Assembly: GCF_003688995.1 (NCBI RefSeq)
Contig: NZ_PENI01000008.1
Coordinates: 186,001 to 250,000, forward strand
Direction: 5' to 3'
Source: Streptomyces shenzhenensis
GTDB taxonomy: Bacteria > Actinomycetota > Actinomycetes > Streptomycetales > Streptomycetaceae
DNA length: 64,000 nt
Shown: positions 50,019-58,803 of the stretch, piece by piece
Layout of the letters: the number at the start of each line of letters is the position of its first letter
Position numbering within the stretch: position 1 is the first letter of the stretch
Notes under the pieces: generated by a model
Seen by the model: the letters and a program-made list of their open reading frames with translations, nothing else
Database searches by the model: none
What the model was told of the DNA's origin: nothing
Made by a program: the position numbers and the translations under genes

Positions 50019-51998
50019 TCACGCCTCCCTCACCCGGAGCTGGTGCTCGTAGCTGAACACCAGCGCATGCCGGTCGAGTTCGATCCTCGCGGTGGCCTCG
50101 GCGCGCTGCCCGCTCACCGGGTCCGCCGGAAACAGCCGTACGTCCTCGACCAGGTCGACACCGGGCACCCGCTGCAGGACCGCGAACACCTCCCCGGAGT
50201 GCACGGGCCGCCCGAACGGCCAGCCCCGCCCGTCCGGCCCGCCCGTGAGCGGGTTGAAGTAGCCGTACAGCGCGGTCAGGGCCGCGTCCCGCAGCTGCTC
50301 GGCCGCCGCGCCACGGCCCGCCACCACCGAGGCGACCACGGTGACGCCCTGGTAGTACGGCGGCTCCACGGCCAGCCGGGTACCGAGCGGGCGCCGCTCG
50401 TCCAGATACGACGCGATCATCGCCAGGGTGTCCCGCGGCGGGATCAGCTCCTCGAACCGGATCCGCCCCTGCGCATCGCCCCGCCCCGCCGGAACCACCA
50501 ACAGCCGTACCCCACCCGCCTGTTCGCTCCCCTGGTCGCCCGGATCCCGGTCACCGGCCGGCCCGGCCGGGACACACGCCACCCGGGCCGCGTCCGGCGC
50601 CACCTCACGGGCCAGCAACTCGTAGTCGCGCGGCACCACGGCCCGGTGCAGGGTGCGCAGCGTCATCGGCCCCCGCACCCGCGCGTTCTCCACCGTCTCG
50701 CCGTCCACCCCGCCAAGCGCCGGCCGCCGGTTCTCCACCCGGGCCACGAACGGCAGCGAACTGCGCAGCACCCGCAGTGCGCCCCGCGCCACATTGCCCC
50801 GGTGCCCGCCACCCGTACGGTAGGACCGCACCCGCACCGGGGCACCCTTCGGCGGCACGGCGCCGAACAGCCGGAGCGTGCCGTCGGCCTCCCTGACGGC
50901 GGGACCGAAGTCCACCTGGCCGGAGTTGGGGTCCAGGGTGAAGTGGCGGTCGTACGGGGTGGAGTTCGCGAAGTCGTCCACCCGGGTCCACTGCGCCCAG
51001 CCGGAACCCTCCGCCACTTCCACCACGAACGGCTCCTCGCCCGTCACCACCGGCGGCCGGGCCAGCCGGAAACCCTGCCCCGCAACCCCCTCCGACAGGC
51101 CCAGCACCTCCTCCGCCACGGTCTCGGCGTGCGCGGCCACCACCGTGCCGCCGATGCTGAACGCGCTCGCCCGGCGCACCGTCGGAGACGCCACGTACGC
51201 CGGCTGGTCCGCGGCCGCCTCCACCAGCCGGCAGCGCAGCCAGCCGCCGGACCGCCCGGCGACCCGCGAGGCGGTGTGCCCGGCGGGCACGTGCAGGATG
51301 ACCTCGCCCGCCCTGTTGAACCCCCCGGTGTCGTCCTTCTCCACCTCGCACGCCACCCAGGCGGCGCCGTCCCACGCCTCCCACCGCAGGGGCGGGCGGC
51401 GCGGGTCGACACCGACACCGTCCACCCGGCAGTCCAGCCGCAGCACCACCGCACAGCCCGGCACCGGACCTGACAGCCCGAAGCAGAGGCAGTCCCCGGG
51501 GGCGGGCGCGGAGCCGAAGCACGGCACATCGCGGCCGAGCGCCAACTCCTCCGACCGGTCCGTGGCGTTGCCGACGGCCGGCCAGGTGGCGAGATGGGAC
51601 AGCTCGCACGGCGGCACCGACAGGTCCCGGCCGGTGGTGAACACCACCGCCTCCTCGGTCTCGGTGCGCACCGTGGCCACCTCCGTACCCGCCCGCACAC
51701 GCACCGCGTCGGGCTGCGGCGCGGACAACCAGAACGTGACCTCGGTGCGGGCGGCCGTCGGTGGATACAGCCGTACGCCGATGAGGTCGAGGAAGGTCAG
51801 ATAGTTCTTGTCCGGTACCCGGTTGAGCCGGTAGACGAGCTGATCGACCATGGTGGCGAACGCCTCGATCAGGGTGACTCCCGGGTCGGAGACGTTGTGG
51901 TCGGTCCACTCGGGACAGCGCTGCTGCACCAGCCGTTTGGCCTCGTCCACCAGGCCCTGGAAGCGCCGGTCGTCCAGATTGGGGCTGGGCAGCGTCAT
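50019..51998 (-). CDS. CIS baseplate assembly protein, gpJ/Afp11-like
   Basis: A 659-residue baseplate wedge protein. N-terminal LPSPNLDDRRFQGLVDEAKR and CPEWTDHNVSDPGVTLIEAFATMVDQLVYRLNRVPDK, then a large beta-rich part, and the C-terminal region VPRDYELLAREVAPDAARVACVP with LAVEPPYYQGVTVVASVV as in baseplate J proteins. It forms the wedge that links tube and sheath to the spike. ATG 51998 overlaps the gp25 stop by 4 bp. The size is normal for CIS baseplate J proteins, which are larger than phage P2 gpJ. Confidence 0.9.
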   Translation of the reverse strand: MTLPSPNLDDRRFQGLVDEAKRLVQQRCPEWTDHNVSDPGVTLIEAFATMVDQLVYRLNRVPDKNYLTFLDLIGVRLYPPTAARTEVTFWLSAPQPDAVRVRAGTEVATVRTETEEAVVFTTGRDLSVPPCELSHLATWPAVGNATDRSEELALGRDVPCFGSAPAPGDCLCFGLSGPVPGCAVVLRLDCRVDGVGVDPRRPPLRWEAWDGAAWVACEVEKDDTGGFNRAGEVILHVPAGHTASRVAGRSGGWLRCRLVEAAADQPAYVASPTVRRASAFSIGGTVVAAHAETVAEEVLGLSEGVAGQGFRLARPPVVTGEEPFVVEVAEGSGWAQWTRVDDFANSTPYDRHFTLDPNSGQVDFGPAVREADGTLRLFGAVPPKGAPVRVRSYRTGGGHRGNVARGALRVLRSSLPFVARVENRRPALGGVDGETVENARVRGPMTLRTLHRAVVPRDYELLAREVAPDAARVACVPAGPAGDRDPGDQGSEQAGGVRLLVVPAGRGDAQGRIRFEELIPPRDTLAMIASYLDERRPLGTRLAVEPPYYQGVTVVASVVAGRGAAAEQLRDAALTALYGYFNPLTGGPDGRGWPFGRPVHSGEVFAVLQRVPGVDLVEDVRLFPADPVSGQRAEATARIELDRHALVFSYEHQLRVREA

Positions 51999-52414
51999 AG
52001 GGATCCCCCGCCCGCTCCCTCACCGTCCGGGATCACATAGAACGGGAAGACGAGGTTGCGCGGGTCGTTGGTGCCGCGCACCGCATAGCCGATGACGATG
52101 TACAGCACCCCGTTGTCCGCCTCGTCGAACCGTACGGCGACGTCCGCCACCTCGATCCGCGGCTCCCACCGCTCCAGGGCGAGTCGCACTTCGTAGGCGA
52201 GCTGCCCGGCCGTACCGGCGTCCGCGGGCGCGAACACGTAGTCGCCGAGCGCGCAGCCGAACTCGGGGCGCATCGGACGCTCGCCGGGCGAGGTGGCCAG
52301 GATCAGCCGGATCGACTCCTCGATCTCCCGTTCGTCCCTGACCAGCGCGATACTGCCGGTGGCGTCCGTGCGCGGCGGGAACGCCCAGCCCGCACCGATG
52401 AATTGACGTCCCAT
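51995..52414 (-). CDS. CIS baseplate protein, gp25/GPW-like
   Basis: A 139-residue gp25-like protein. ATG 52414 is chosen (MGRQFIGAGWAFPPRTD) since it matches family starts; longer versions would overlap the PAAR gene. Core motif EESIRLILATSPGERPMRPEFGCALGDYVFAP (EPR-like core) near residues 34-66, which in gp25 holds the baseplate-sheath contact, and PFYVIPD at the end. It starts 4 bp after the PAAR gene. Confidence 0.92.
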   Translation of the reverse strand: MGRQFIGAGWAFPPRTDATGSIALVRDEREIEESIRLILATSPGERPMRPEFGCALGDYVFAPADAGTAGQLAYEVRLALERWEPRIEVADVAVRFDEADNGVLYIVIGYAVRGTNDPRNLVFPFYVIPDGEGAGGGSL

Positions 52415-52418
52415 CAGG

Positions 52419-52694
52419 TCAGCCTCCGATCTGCACGGTCGGGCACCCGGCCGTGACCGGCGCACCGCAGACCGCCGTGTCACCCACCCGGGCGGCGGGC
52501 CGGCCGCCGATCAGCACGCTGGAGCTGCCGGGCGGGGCGATCGCCGACGGGGCGTGTGCGGCGGGTGAGGCGCACTGATGCGGGGTGCCCACGGTGGCCG
52601 CCGGCTGCCCGCCGATCAGTACGGTGGGCTCTCCGGGCGGGCCGACCACCCCGGGATGCCCGGTGGGATCGCCGACGCGTGCGGCTGCTGGCAT
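52419..52694 (-). CDS. PAAR-domain spike tip
   Basis: A 91-residue PAAR protein that caps the VgrG spike. It shows the repeated signature VGDPTGHPGVVGPPGEPTVLIGGQPAATVG and SSSVLIGGRPAARVGDTAVCG, with His/Cys residues at the zinc-binding sites and the terminal TVQIGG. It has no C-terminal toxin extension, so it works only as the sharpening tip. Gap of 69 bp to the spike gene upstream. Confidence 0.93.
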   Translation of the reverse strand: MPAAARVGDPTGHPGVVGPPGEPTVLIGGQPAATVGTPHQCASPAAHAPSAIAPPGSSSVLIGGRPAARVGDTAVCGAPVTAGCPTVQIGG

Positions 52695-52763
52695 GTGCTG
52701 TGCCCCCTGCCTGGTTCATCACGTTCCTGCGGTTCCTGGCGATGCGTTGCTCGAGACCGTCGT

Positions 52764-54662
52764 TCAGTTGATCCGCACGAGCGGCGCGTTGACGGACAGC
52801 GTGCTGCCGCCCCTGAGCTCGGTGCGGGTGGTGCTGCCCACCGCGACCTGGTTGCCCCGTACCTCCACCGCGCCGCCCGTGGAGAGCTTCACCTGACCGT
52901 TGCCGCCGTCCACTTGGACGCCGGTACGGGCGGTGAGCTTCACCGAGTCGCCGGTCAGCTCCAGCGTTCCGCCGCCCGCGTCCAGCGCGACCCCGTTGCC
53001 CGCCGAGATCGAGACCTGTTCCTTCGCCTCGATCTCCACCGTGCCGTCGCTGTGCACCACGACGGTGGTGCCCCGGCGGTCGAGGCTGATCCTCAGCTTT
53101 CCGTCGCCCGTCGACAGCCGTACGCCCTGCGGGCCGTTCGCGGCGTCCAGCAGTTCGAGCCTGTCGCCGCTGCGAGAACCGAACGCACGCTTGGTGACGG
53201 CGCCGCTGGTCGGGTCGACCGCCGCGGCGTCCTCCTCCGCCTGCGGACCGGTTCCCTGCCCCGGCCCGTCGCCCCCGCCGCCCGGCTTGTCCTGCCCGTT
53301 GTAGAGCCCGGCGAGGACGTAGGGGCGGTCCAGATGGCCCTGTTCGAACCCGACCAGCACCTCGTCGCCGACCTCGGGGATGAACGCCTCCCCGCCGCCG
53401 GTGCCGCTCGCCTGCGCCGTCCGCGCCCAGTCGCTCGCATACTCGTCGGACAGCCACGGGAACCGCACCTTCACCCGGCCCAGGCCCTCCGGGTCCTTGG
53501 TGTCCGTGACCGTGCCGTTCGCCAGCCCGGCACACCGGGCCCCCGCCCCCGCACCGGTTCCCGGGCCGCCGGTCAGCCCGAACAGCGAACGTTCCTGCTG
53601 CCCGGAGACCGTCACCCAGGTCTCGTAGCCGCGGACCGGGTCGAACACATGGCGCGACGAGGTCACGGTGTACCGGCCCTCGAAGGGGGCGCCGACGCCG
53701 GCCAGGGTGACCGCGCCACCCGCTCGCACCTCCGGGTTGCCCCGGATCACCGCCTCCAGCTCGGCGAACGACCCCGCGATCCGCGCGGCGAGCGCCTTCG
53801 CCGCCTGGTCCACCTGGGCCTGGTTCCCGTACGGCGCATCCGACACCACGAAGTCGGCCGCGCCGAACGGCCGTGCCACCTCGGCCGCCGTCACCCCCAG
53901 CTCCAGCGTCGCCGCGGAGCCCGCGTCGGCGCGGCCGATCAGCGGCTGCTTGGCCCGCACGTCCCAGCCGCGCACCTCCACCGCGGACACCTGTTCCGCG
54001 GCGGACACCCCGGCCCGGCAGCGCAGCAGGTTGTCACCCATCTCCAGGACCAGCGGGTTGCGGTCGGCGCGGGCGGAGGTGTCGGGGGCACCGCCCGCCG
54101 CGGTCGGCCCGGCCACATGGAGCCGGCCGTCCGTCACAAATGCCTGGACGCCCGCCTCCTCGGCCAGCGAGCTGATGAATTCCCAGTCGGTGATGTTGGG
54201 TTGCGCCACATGCTCGAGAACCGGGCCCGCCACGTCGATCGTGCCCGGCCGCAGCCCGGCCCGCCGTGCCACCTGGACACAGATGTCGGCCAGCGTCATG
54301 TTCTGGTAGCCCGCCACCCGGCGGCCCCGGAAGAGACGGTGGGACTCGTCCAGCCCCCGCACCACGGTGTAGGTCCCGGTGTCGTCGATCTCCACCTCCA
54401 GCGCCGTCACGCTCCCGGTCAGCAGCGGCCGGGGCGACGGACCGCCGTCGGCGCCGGCCAGCAGCCGTACCTCCGTACCGATCCGCACCCCCGCGTGGTC
54501 CAGCAGCACCCGGCTGGGGTCGCGGAACCGCAGCAGGAACAGGTCGGGCAGGGTACGGCTGTCGTCCACGTACCCCTCGACCAGGGTGTTCGCCAGGGCC
54601 GCAGGGAGCGGACGGCCGCCGAACTCCACCGTCAGGGACTTGGCGACGCTCTGATTGACCAT
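52764..54662 (-). CDS. CIS spike protein, VgrG-like
   Basis: A 632-residue VgrG/gp27-gp5 type spike. The gp27-like part includes SLTVEFGGRPLPAALANTLVEGYVDD, LFLLRFRDPSRVLLD and ITDWEFISSLAEEAGVQAFV; the OB-fold is around GLANGTVTDTKDPEGLGRVKVRFPWLSDEYASDWARTAQ with PEVGDEVLVGFEQGHLDRPYVLAGLYNG; the last 150 residues are a repeating beta-prism (SVKLTARTGVQVDGGNGQVKLSTGG). No effector domain is attached. ATG 54662 follows the LysM gene by 10 bp. It forms the trimeric needle under the tube. Confidence 0.93.
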   Translation of the reverse strand: MVNQSVAKSLTVEFGGRPLPAALANTLVEGYVDDSRTLPDLFLLRFRDPSRVLLDHAGVRIGTEVRLLAGADGGPSPRPLLTGSVTALEVEIDDTGTYTVVRGLDESHRLFRGRRVAGYQNMTLADICVQVARRAGLRPGTIDVAGPVLEHVAQPNITDWEFISSLAEEAGVQAFVTDGRLHVAGPTAAGGAPDTSARADRNPLVLEMGDNLLRCRAGVSAAEQVSAVEVRGWDVRAKQPLIGRADAGSAATLELGVTAAEVARPFGAADFVVSDAPYGNQAQVDQAAKALAARIAGSFAELEAVIRGNPEVRAGGAVTLAGVGAPFEGRYTVTSSRHVFDPVRGYETWVTVSGQQERSLFGLTGGPGTGAGAGARCAGLANGTVTDTKDPEGLGRVKVRFPWLSDEYASDWARTAQASGTGGGEAFIPEVGDEVLVGFEQGHLDRPYVLAGLYNGQDKPGGGGDGPGQGTGPQAEEDAAAVDPTSGAVTKRAFGSRSGDRLELLDAANGPQGVRLSTGDGKLRISLDRRGTTVVVHSDGTVEIEAKEQVSISAGNGVALDAGGGTLELTGDSVKLTARTGVQVDGGNGQVKLSTGGAVEVRGNQVAVGSTTRTELRGGSTLSVNAPLVRIN

Positions 54663-54672
54663 GACGCCCGCC

Positions 54673-55476
54673 TCACCGGCCCCTGGCGTGTTCGTCGCCG
54701 CCCGTACCGTGCCGGCCCTCGGCCCGCTCCAGTTCGTCCAGGGCCGGGAGCAGCAGCTCGCGCCCTTCCGGCAGGCGCATCGGATCGTCGATCCCGTTCG
54801 CCTCCGCGATCGCCCGCCAGCCCGCCGGGTCGCCGTACTCACGCCAGGCCAGCAGCGCCAGTGTGTCCCCGGTGCGCACCCGGTGCACACGGCGCGCGTG
54901 CAGGGCGCCCGAGGTCGGGTTCTGCCCCGGGGTCTCCCCGGTGATCTCCTCCATGGTGACCTGGCACACCGCCCGGATCGGCACACCGGACGTGGTGAAC
55001 AGGGTGTACTTCGCCTGCACTTGGCTGACGTAACCGGGGAAACCGGTGAGTCCGCCCCAGTGGAACACCACCCAGGGCGGTGAGGACCGCTGCTGCTGCC
55101 GTGTCTCGCTCGTCGGCACACAGCACGCGAACAGCTTCTCCACCGCGGTCACCACACTGGTGTCCTGGGTGTCGCTCGCGTCGAAGAACATCTCCACCGT
55201 GAGCTTGCTGGGCTGCGACCCCTGGTACTCCGGCGGCCCCGCGCTCTTCGCCCCCTTCGCCGGAGTCCGCTTCCAGGCCGCCGCCTTGGTCAGGGACAGC
55301 TCCTTGGGGTTGAACTGGAAGTCGATCCGCCCGCACGGCCCGCCGGGCGTCAGACTCCCGCCCGGCGGCGGGGTGCGCAGCTCCAGGTACGCGTGCTCCA
55401 GCTTGGGCCGGGCCCCGCCCCTCCGGGCGGCGGCCGCCCCCGCACCCGCCGCGCTGAACGCCACCGGGGAACCCAC
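54673..55476 (-). CDS. CIS LysM-domain tube/spike adaptor, Afp7-like
   Basis: A 267-residue protein. The N-terminal domain contains DFQFNPKELSLTKAAAWKR, SKLTVEMFFDASDTQD and the region PGYVSQVQAKYTLFTTSGVPIRAVCQVTMEE, typical of the CIS tube-terminating/adaptor protein. A LysM domain follows at about 193-250 (HRVRTGDTLALLAWREYGDPAGWRAIAEANGID). The acidic tail ends near LERAEGRH. It connects the tube to the spike. It starts 3 bp after the tube-like gene stop. Confidence 0.9.
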   Translation of the reverse strand: MGSPVAFSAAGAGAAAARRGGARPKLEHAYLELRTPPPGGSLTPGGPCGRIDFQFNPKELSLTKAAAWKRTPAKGAKSAGPPEYQGSQPSKLTVEMFFDASDTQDTSVVTAVEKLFACCVPTSETRQQQRSSPPWVVFHWGGLTGFPGYVSQVQAKYTLFTTSGVPIRAVCQVTMEEITGETPGQNPTSGALHARRVHRVRTGDTLALLAWREYGDPAGWRAIAEANGIDDPMRLPEGRELLLPALDELERAEGRHGTGGDEHARGR

Positions 55477-55479
55477 AGG

Positions 55480-55914
55480 TCAGTCCTCCATCGTCACAAA
55501 GCCGTGGTGGGCGATCTCGATCGTCTCCATGGCCACCTTGGGGGATTCCGGATTGAACGCGGGCCCGGTCCAGCGCACCGGCACCACCTCCAGCAGCCCC
55601 CACTTGGCCACCGGCCGCCCGTCGCCGGTGCGTGCCTCGATGTGGGCCGTCCTGCGTCTGATCCCGGTGGTCATGCTCGCGAACCACTTGGCCACCTTCT
55701 CGGTCTCCCGGGTCAGCGGCCTGGACAGCTTGATGTTCGGGTATTTCAGACGGGTGGGCAGCTGCCACAGATGGATGTTGTTGCCGCCCTCCTCGCGTTG
55801 TTCGAGCACGACCTCGCAGCCCAGGCCCTCGCAGGTGTTGAACGAGCCGAGTTCGATGCCGTCCACGGTGACGACGAAGCAGACGCTGACCGCCGGGTCG
55901 TCGGTCACGGCCAT
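55480..55914 (-). CDS. CIS tube-like protein, gp19/Afp5-like
   Basis: A 144-residue gp19-type tube protein. ATG 55914 is chosen because AGAAGGGAT stands a suitable distance upstream and MAVTDDPAVSVCFVVTVDG fits the family start. Core: GIELGSFNTCEGLGCEVVLEQREEGGNN, LKYPNIKLSRPLTRETEKVAKWF, and VPVRWTGPAFNPESPKVAMETIEIAHHGF. It differs from the main tube protein at 58302-58745 and probably forms the tube layer next to the baseplate. Confidence 0.9.
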   Translation of the reverse strand: MAVTDDPAVSVCFVVTVDGIELGSFNTCEGLGCEVVLEQREEGGNNIHLWQLPTRLKYPNIKLSRPLTRETEKVAKWFASMTTGIRRRTAHIEARTGDGRPVAKWGLLEVVPVRWTGPAFNPESPKVAMETIEIAHHGFVTMED

Positions 55915-55982
55915 ATGCCGTATCCCTTCTCTCTGTTCGGCCCGTGCGGTCCGCACGCGGCCGGTGGCTGGTCGGAGTCCGG

Positions 55983-57695
55983 TCAGTGCCTGGTGTTGAT
56001 CAGGTGTCCGGCCCGTTCCCGGTCCAGCCGCAGCTCTGCCTTGAGCAGTCGGCTGAGCGGGGCGAACAGGGCGCGGACCAGTTCGTCGTCCACCTTCGGC
56101 GGGCCGCCGGGGCCGGGCCCGCCGTCCCCGGGGGCCGCCTGGGCGGTGGCCGAGGCTCCGGGAACGGGCTCCGGTGACGACGGGGCGGGCGGGTCGGGCA
56201 GATCGGGTGGGGCCGGGGGAACCGGGGGAGCGGGGGGATCCGGCTCGGTGGTCTCGACGTCGCGTTGCACGGGCGGGAGGAACCGCGTGGACCGAACGGG
56301 TCCGGCGGATAGGTCGGCTCGGGCGCGCTGGACGGGCGGCGGGAGCGGCACGGAGGCGTACGACGGCACGGTGGCGGACGGCTGCGCGGGCTGTGGTGCG
56401 GGACGCACGGGCGAGGCGGACACCGGCCGGAAGACGACGGAACCGTCGGCCATGCGCTGTGCCACCCCGGCGGCGACGGCCACCGAACCGGCGTCGACCG
56501 CCACCGGCGACCGGGACACGGCCGGGGCGACCGAGCGTGGGACGGCCGGCGGAGCAGGGGGAGCGGCAGCCGGGGCGACGGACCGTTGGGTGACCGGCAC
56601 GGGCACGGGCCGTACGGAGTCCCCGGCGCTTCCGGCCGGGGTGCCGGTGTCCGAGGCCCGGTGTCCGTGAGCGGTGTGGGACCAGCTCACCGGCACCACC
56701 ACCCGCTGCTCGGGGCCCTCCGACGCGCCGTCGGCCTCCGGTGGCCGCACTCCGGAGAAGAGTGGCATCGAACGCTGCGCGACGAGCGGCGCCGACGGCT
56801 CGCTCGACGGGCCCGGTCCGGGAGCCGCCGGTGTCCCGTCCGCGGCTGTCCGCTGAACGCGTACGGGTGTCGCGGCGGCCGTCGGCTCCGGGAGCGGACC
56901 GGTGACCGCCGTACGCAGGACGAGCGGGTCGTCGGAGAGCAGCGGCCCGGCGGGCGGGTCCGGTGACGGGTCGTCGGGCGACGGGGCCACGGCAGCGGGC
57001 TCGTCCGGTGACGGGGAAACGCTGACGCCGGAGGTGTCCTCGCGCCGGGCGGTGAGCGGCAACTCGGCCAGCGGCTCGCCGAGGCCGAAGGCGTGTGGAA
57101 GGCCGCGGTCGGGCGCGGCGGCCCGCTGGACCGGCGGTGCGGGCGGTGACAAGGTGGACGGTGCCGACGGTGCCGGGGGCGTGGGCGGGCCGGAGTGCGC
57201 GGCGTCGACGGTCACAGCGGTGAGCTGACGTACTCGCATGGCCGGCGGGCGGGCCGAGACCAGCGGCTCGGTCGAGGCCGTACGCCCCGCGCCCTCGGCG
57301 GCCGGTCCCGCCGTCCGCTGCACCGGCAGATCCGGCTGCGGCGCCCCGCCCGTGGTGTCGGCGCGGACCTCGCGGCCCACCGCCGGTGCCTCGGACGCGG
57401 CCGGTGTGGCGAGACCATGGCCCAGGCCGGACGGAGCCTGCGGGCTGACCAGGTGACCGAGCGGCGTGAAGAAGGACGCGTCCCGCCAGGTGTCCAGCGA
57501 GCCGCGGAACCCCACCGGATCCGTGATCAGCGCGGGCGCGTCCACCGTGCGCTGGAGCGGCGGCACGTCACGCCACCCGGCGGCCCGCACCGGCGGACTG
57601 CTCGTCTCCGGCGCGTGCGCGGGAGCCGGGCCCTGCGCACCGTCGCCACGCGGGTCACTGCCACGCCGGCCGGTCAGCCAGGACAGCCATCCCAT
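55983..57695 (-). CDS. Large Pro-rich CIS-locus protein with repeated QR motifs
   Basis: A 570-residue, mostly disordered Pro/Ala/Val/Ser-rich protein. It starts MGWLSWLTGRRG, has a short ordered part near 40-85 (QRTVDAPALITDPVGFRG..WRDASFFTPLGHLVSP), then nine QR motifs with similar flanks (PLQRT, PVQRT, PVQRA, RVQRT, VAQRS, VTQRS, VAQRM, PVQRA, PVQRD), and ends in a conserved-looking helix VRALFAPLSRLLKAELRLDRERAGHLINTRH. Position between the small DUF6760-like gene and the second tube-like gene places it in the structural operon. It may be a length-determining or cargo-holding protein; I do not recognise a family with known function. ATG 57695 lies 5 bases from the upstream stop. Confidence 0.75.
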   Translation of the reverse strand: MGWLSWLTGRRGSDPRGDGAQGPAPAHAPETSSPPVRAAGWRDVPPLQRTVDAPALITDPVGFRGSLDTWRDASFFTPLGHLVSPQAPSGLGHGLATPAASEAPAVGREVRADTTGGAPQPDLPVQRTAGPAAEGAGRTASTEPLVSARPPAMRVRQLTAVTVDAAHSGPPTPPAPSAPSTLSPPAPPVQRAAAPDRGLPHAFGLGEPLAELPLTARREDTSGVSVSPSPDEPAAVAPSPDDPSPDPPAGPLLSDDPLVLRTAVTGPLPEPTAAATPVRVQRTAADGTPAAPGPGPSSEPSAPLVAQRSMPLFSGVRPPEADGASEGPEQRVVVPVSWSHTAHGHRASDTGTPAGSAGDSVRPVPVPVTQRSVAPAAAPPAPPAVPRSVAPAVSRSPVAVDAGSVAVAAGVAQRMADGSVVFRPVSASPVRPAPQPAQPSATVPSYASVPLPPPVQRARADLSAGPVRSTRFLPPVQRDVETTEPDPPAPPVPPAPPDLPDPPAPSSPEPVPGASATAQAAPGDGGPGPGGPPKVDDELVRALFAPLSRLLKAELRLDRERAGHLINTRH

Positions 57696-57700
57696 CCGAG

Positions 57701-57844
57701 TCACCCTTCGTTGAGCCGGGCGACGTGCTGGACGTACCGCAGCCGGTCCGGGTGCTCTAGGTCGAGGATCTGGTCGAGGGACCAGTGGAAGTGGTAGGCG
57801 AGGTACGCGACTTCCTCGTGGAGCCGGTCGGCCGCGTACGTCAT
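57701..57844 (-). CDS. Small CIS-locus protein, DUF6760-like (47 aa)
   Basis: A 47-residue protein: MTYAADRLHEEVAYLAYHF then HWSLDQILDLEHPDRLRYVQ. Small proteins with HW.L..IL.LEH.DR..Y...VA.LN are common in actinobacterial CIS loci and resemble the second part of phage tail assembly chaperones. ATG 57844 overlaps the stop of the tail assembly gene by 4 bp (ATGA), the arrangement of a split assembly-chaperone pair. It is predicted to be two helices. Too short to show in ordinary gene calls but strongly supported by coupling. Confidence 0.85.
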   Translation of the reverse strand: MTYAADRLHEEVAYLAYHFHWSLDQILDLEHPDRLRYVQHVARLNEG

Positions 57845-58302
57845 GATTCCCCCAGGCGACCACCGCCGGACAGGTCCACCGCGAAGCTCTCCTGGCACGC
57901 GGGGCAGGTGACCGCGGCGCGCGTGTGTCCCTCGGCGTTGATACGGCGGTAGAAGTCCTGGAGGAAGGCGAGGTCGGAGGCGAACAGATCCTCGACGATC
58001 CCCGGGTGGACATCCTCGATCGAGCCGATGCGCACGAGCACCCGGGAGATCAACACCACGGACAGATAAGCGGAGTTCTCCCGTACCCGGTCGTCCCGGA
58101 GCGGGATCAGCTCGTCGCGGGCGGTCGCGAGCCGCATGACCCCGCTGCGGTGCACGATCCCGGACTGGTCCACATAGCCGCGCGGCAGTTCGAAGACGAA
58201 CTCGGTGCGCAGCGTGTCGACATGCCCGGTCCGGTCCGCCGCCGTGGTCGCCGCCGCGGTTCCGGGTTCGGCGGCGGACGGCGTGGCGATCGTACGCCGC
58301 AT
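57841..58302 (-). CDS. Phage tail assembly-type protein with C-terminal zinc finger
   Basis: A 153-residue protein. The central part TEFVFELPRGYVDQSGIVHRSGVMRLATARDELIPLRD (near 33-70) and VLISRVLVRIGSIEDVHPGIVEDLFASDLAFLQDFYRRIN resemble phage tail assembly proteins (gp41/gpE type) that chaperone the tube or tape measure. The C-terminus has a TCPACQESF half zinc site. It shares one base with the tube gene stop and overlaps the 47-residue gene by 4 bp, so tube, assembly protein and small partner are translated together. Confidence 0.85.
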   Translation of the reverse strand: MRRTIATPSAAEPGTAAATTAADRTGHVDTLRTEFVFELPRGYVDQSGIVHRSGVMRLATARDELIPLRDDRVRENSAYLSVVLISRVLVRIGSIEDVHPGIVEDLFASDLAFLQDFYRRINAEGHTRAAVTCPACQESFAVDLSGGGRLGES

Positions 58303-58745
58303 CAGTCGACTTCCACGCTCTCGTAGGTGATCGACAGTTTCTCGGTGAGCACGGAGGTGTCACCGGCCTTGAGCGTGCTGATCTCCAACGACTTGGGCCA
58401 GGCGTTGATCAGCTTGTAGCGCTTGATCGGGATGCCCTCGTAGTCGTAGACGATGATCGAGCCGTTGCGGCGGGCGTTGGTCATCTTCCCGAACCGGGAA
58501 TCCTTGACCCACTGCTCGAAACTGTTGTCCTCCGTCAGACCGCGGGTGACGGTGACCTCACCGGCCTTGGGACGACCCGGGAGCTTCTTGATGGCGTATT
58601 TGCCGTCGGCGGTGTTCTGCTTCAACTCGATGACGTCCTGCTCCATCTTCAGACCGCTGACCTCGGTGATCTGTCTGATGAGCACGCTGTCGAATTCGAG
58701 GCCGAAGGAATGTCCTACGGAACTGTCGAGCTCGGGGAGCGGCAT
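58302..58745 (-). CDS. CIS inner tube protein, gp19/Afp1-like
   Basis: A 147-residue tube protein. Core motifs SFGLEFDSVLIRQITEVSGLKMEQDVIELKQ and KLPGRPKAGEVTVTRGLTEDNSFEQWVKD, and the end LINAWPKSLEISTLKAGDTSVLTEKLSITYESVEVD, match Afp1/gp19 tubes. The hexameric rings stack inside the sheath and are expelled on firing. The 58-bp gap to the sheath gene includes GGAGGC upstream of ATG 58745. Confidence 0.94.
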   Translation of the reverse strand: MPLPELDSSVGHSFGLEFDSVLIRQITEVSGLKMEQDVIELKQNTADGKYAIKKLPGRPKAGEVTVTRGLTEDNSFEQWVKDSRFGKMTNARRNGSIIVYDYEGIPIKRYKLINAWPKSLEISTLKAGDTSVLTEKLSITYESVEVD

Positions 58746-58803
58746 GCCAGCCTCCTAGTACTCCGGATTCTGTCGGTCGTGACGGCCCTCGCGGGCCGTG
58801 GCG

